Below are positions 62,112-64,000 of a stretch of 64,000 nucleotides of DNA, one piece after another; position 1 is the stretch's first letter; each line of letters opens with the position of its first letter. The notes under the pieces are model-generated. The model made no database searches. It saw nothing but the letters and a program-made list of their open reading frames with translations, and was not told the DNA's origin. The stretch lies in assembly GCA_041752315.1 (NCBI GenBank), contig JBGSHJ010000060.1:1-64000 (forward strand), read 5' to 3'. The stretch comes from SYFY01 sp041752315. GTDB taxonomy: Bacteria > Pseudomonadota > Gammaproteobacteria > Pseudomonadales > Azotimanducaceae. The translations under genes and the position numbers were made by a program.

Positions 62112-63329
62112 ATGAACACACTCACCACGCACGCCATCGAGTTGCCGCAATCGGCCCCACGCACCGCCCGCGCGGTGCTGCACAGCCTCAAGTCGCTCAA
62201 GCATGGCGTGCTCGATGTTCGGCTTCCGGACGGGACGGTGATGGCGTTCGGCGAACTCGAGGGGAGCGCGCCACGAGCCACACTGATGATGGAAAACTGG
62301 AACCTCTGCTCCGCAGCGCTGCGATCCGGCGACATCGGCTTCGCCGAAAGCTACATCGACGGCGACTGGACGACCACTGACCTTTCGCAGCTGCTGCAGC
62401 TGTTTATCGCCAACCGGAACCACATGGAATCGGTGTTCTATGGCACCTGGTGGGGCTCATTGTTGTACCGGCTCAAACATCTGTTTCACCGGAACTCGCG
62501 CGCCGGCAGTCGCAAGAACATTCATGCCCACTATGACCTCGGCAACACATTCTATCGGCTGTGGCTGGATCCGACGATGAACTACAGCAGTGCCTGGTTT
62601 GACGGCGACTACTCGACCAGCCTGGCCGATGCACAACAGGCAAAGGTCAGGCGGGCGCTGCGTGAATGCGGGGTACAACCCGGTCAGCAGCTGCTTGAAG
62701 TTGGCTGTGGATGGGGTGCTCTGGCCGAGACTGCAACCCATGAGTTTGGCGCCCACGTGACCGGCGTGACACTGTCCAGTGAACAACTCGACTGGGCACA
62801 ACGCCGTCTCGCAGAGGCCGGACTGACCAGCGACCTGCGCTTTCAGGACTACCGCGATATCAACCCAGGTCCGTTCGATGCGATTGTGTCCATCGAGATG
62901 TTTGAGGCGGTCGGCCTCGAATTCTGGCCGAGCTACTTCGAAATGTTGAGATCCAGGCTCAAACCCGGCGGCACCGCGTGCATCCAGACCATCACCATCC
63001 GTGACGATCTTTTCGAGCGTTACGCCAGATCCACGGATTTCATTCAGCAGTACATTTTCCCAGGCGGTCTGCTGCCCAGCCCAAGCGAGTTCCGTGCCGC
63101 CGTGGCCAATGCGGACTTGATGGTCGTGAACACACTGGAGTTTGGCGATGACTATGCCGAGACCTTGCGTCGCTGGCGACACAACTTCCTCAGTGCGGAA
63201 ACGTCGATACGCGGCCTCGGTTTTGATACCCGATTCATTCGCATCTGGGAGTTTTATCTGGCGTATTGCGAAGCGGCTTTTGCAGCGGGCAACACAAACG
63301 TCACTCAATTCACACTTCGCCATCGGTGA
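62112..63329 (+). CDS. Cyclopropane-fatty-acyl-phospholipid synthase family protein
   Basis: A 405-aa SAM methyltransferase acting on acyl chains in phospholipids. The SAM loop is LEVGCGWGALAE. The C-terminal FYLAYCEAAFAAGN carries the Cys of the active site, and IFPGGLLPS is canonical. It could make cyclopropane rings or methylate unsaturated chains (furan fatty acids). The start ATG 62112 lies 41 nt after the DUF1365 stop. Confidence 0.92.
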   Translation: MNTLTTHAIELPQSAPRTARAVLHSLKSLKHGVLDVRLPDGTVMAFGELEGSAPRATLMMENWNLCSAALRSGDIGFAESYIDGDWTTTDLSQLLQLFIANRNHMESVFYGTWWGSLLYRLKHLFHRNSRAGSRKNIHAHYDLGNTFYRLWLDPTMNYSSAWFDGDYSTSLADAQQAKVRRALRECGVQPGQQLLEVGCGWGALAETATHEFGAHVTGVTLSSEQLDWAQRRLAEAGLTSDLRFQDYRDINPGPFDAIVSIEMFEAVGLEFWPSYFEMLRSRLKPGGTACIQTITIRDDLFERYARSTDFIQQYIFPGGLLPSPSEFRAAVANADLMVVNTLEFGDDYAETLRRWRHNFLSAETSIRGLGFDTRFIRIWEFYLAYCEAAFAAGNTNVTQFTLRHR

Positions 63330-63393
63330 GGAAATACGGCACGCGCCTTTGTCAGGTGCGTTGCCTGGATCTCATGCATCGTTCGCGGATTCA

Positions 63394-63433
63394 GGACCCA
63401 CGAGGAAGGACCCACGAGGAGGACCCACGAGGA
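63394..63433. repeat. Three copies of a 13-bp direct repeat
   Basis: GGACCCACGAGGA occurs at 63394-63406, 63408-63420 and 63421-63433, with one base between the first two. It lies in the 257-bp gap between the lipid operon and OsmC. It has no spacers of CRISPR kind. Confidence 0.9.
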
Positions 63434-63586
63434 CACACCTCGCAACCTGTGCGCCGGATCGCAACCTCGATTGCAGCCAGATGTCCCCTCGTCGATCGTT
63501 TATCGAACACCGACCTGGAAGACCACATCAGCTCTGCATACGGGTTCGCATTGATTCGGCCAATGGTCAATGCCTGATAACCGCCG

Positions 63587-64000
63587 TCAGCCGATCTGCG
63601 TGACCGCAGAAAAGTGAACCGTCGCGCTGAGGGAGTTGGTGACCAGACAGCTCTCCTTGGCCTTCTGCAGTATCCGTTCTGCACGGGTACTGTTTCGCTC
63701 ATCGGGAACCACGAGTGTTGCCTGCAACGTGAATTCAGTGAACCGCATGCCGCTGGCATCACGTTCAAGTTTGCCTTCGACGGTACAGCGAACATCCGAC
63801 CACTCGAGTTTCGATGCGGTGGCAATAGCCCGGAAGCCGAGAATGAAACAGCTGCCCACCGCGCCGACCAGCAGTGTTTCCGGTGACCAGTCGGTGCCTG
63901 TGCCACCAAATTCTGCTGGTGCACCAACCGTCGTGGTGACCAGGCCGGGGGAGGCAAGATTTGCCCCCGTGTCATGGCTGCTGCTGCTGACATCAGCATG
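63587..64000 (-). CDS. OsmC-family protein, partial
   Basis: 137 residues of the C-terminal part; the 5' end runs off the right edge at 64000. The redox Cys pair is visible: GAVGSCFILGF and, later, KESCLVTNSL. OsmC/Ohr proteins reduce organic hydroperoxides. ALVV…DERNSTRAERILQ fits the OsmC-like subgroup (YhfA/OsmC). In-frame coding extends to the last base of the window. Confidence 0.9.
   Translation of the reverse strand, partial: HADVSSSSHDTGANLASPGLVTTTVGAPAEFGGTGTDWSPETLLVGAVGSCFILGFRAIATASKLEWSDVRCTVEGKLERDASGMRFTEFTLQATLVVPDERNSTRAERILQKAKESCLVTNSLSATVHFSAVTQIG

Noticed and set aside
63394..63433. Short CRISPR-like repeats
   Set aside because: The repeats are 13 bp, contiguous or 1 bp apart, and have no spacers or cas genes nearby.

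Overview
The window reads as chromosomal DNA of a GC-rich gammaproteobacterium. The main reason is gene order. gyrA-serC-pheA-hisC-tyrA-cmk-rpsA-ihfB, the cluster mtaD-ubiG-SDR, yciO/trpS-scpA-scpB-rluB and the group purM / DUF2066 / hda all follow the pattern known from Pseudomonas and relatives. The proteins themselves (Hda with a clamp-binding motif, MnmC, LapA, IHF-beta, YciB, a DesA-type desaturase) are also typical of that class. No species can be named from the sequence alone.

Layout. 1-10.5 kb is accessory. It holds an IS66 transposase pseudogene with three in-frame stops, a tRNA-Asn(GTT), an internally deleted and frameshifted polyphosphate kinase 2 remnant, and a complete N-type ATPase operon on the minus strand (atpD-C-Q-R-B-E-F-A-G) that ends in an ATGA overlap with the PPK2 remnant. 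10.5-17.1 kb holds a lone type IV pilin and a set of catabolic or secondary oxidoreductases: a phytanoyl-CoA-type dioxygenase coupled to a lipoprotein, a hotdog thioesterase, a luciferase-like oxidoreductase, a zinc alcohol dehydrogenase and a TcuA-like FAD dehydrogenase. 17.1-22.6 kb is a very short surface-polysaccharide locus (WbpM/CapD-like, WbpL/WecA-like, one GT4 transferase, ComEA-like protein, LapA) lying next to ihfB, where Pseudomonas aeruginosa keeps its O-antigen cluster. 22.2-31.9 kb is the rpsA / aromatic-amino-acid / serC / gyrA supraoperon.

32-45.9 kb holds housekeeping genes with two less ordinary proteins. One is a GAF-like plus degenerate-GGDEF protein that keeps an RxxD inhibitory site (PelD-like logic, candidate c-di-GMP receptor). 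The other is a cold-shock domain carried on a two-helix membrane anchor. 45.9-55.9 kb contains a DesA-type desaturase, a rhodanese overlapping mnmC, serA, a Firmicutes-style MurG homologue translationally coupled to hda, a CDP-alcohol phosphatidyltransferase, DUF2066, and divergent purM. 55.9-64 kb continues with a HAD phosphatase coupled to a cytoplasmic molybdopterin oxidoreductase, a 2-oxoglutarate/Fe(II) oxygenase, a lipid-modification trio (FAD amine-oxidase-like protein, DUF1365, cyclopropane-fatty-acid synthase family) and a partial OsmC protein running off the right edge.

How the parts work together. The N-ATPase would pump H+ or Na+ outward at the cost of ATP. The supraoperon supplies serine, phenylalanine, tyrosine, CMP and translation factors. 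The right-hand lipid trio probably modifies membrane fatty acids. No CRISPR array, intact insertion sequence, rRNA or replication origin was seen. Candidates for something less described are the PelD-like degenerate GGDEF protein, the membrane-tethered cold-shock protein, the Firmicutes-type MurG beside hda, and the N-ATPase/PPK2 linkage.
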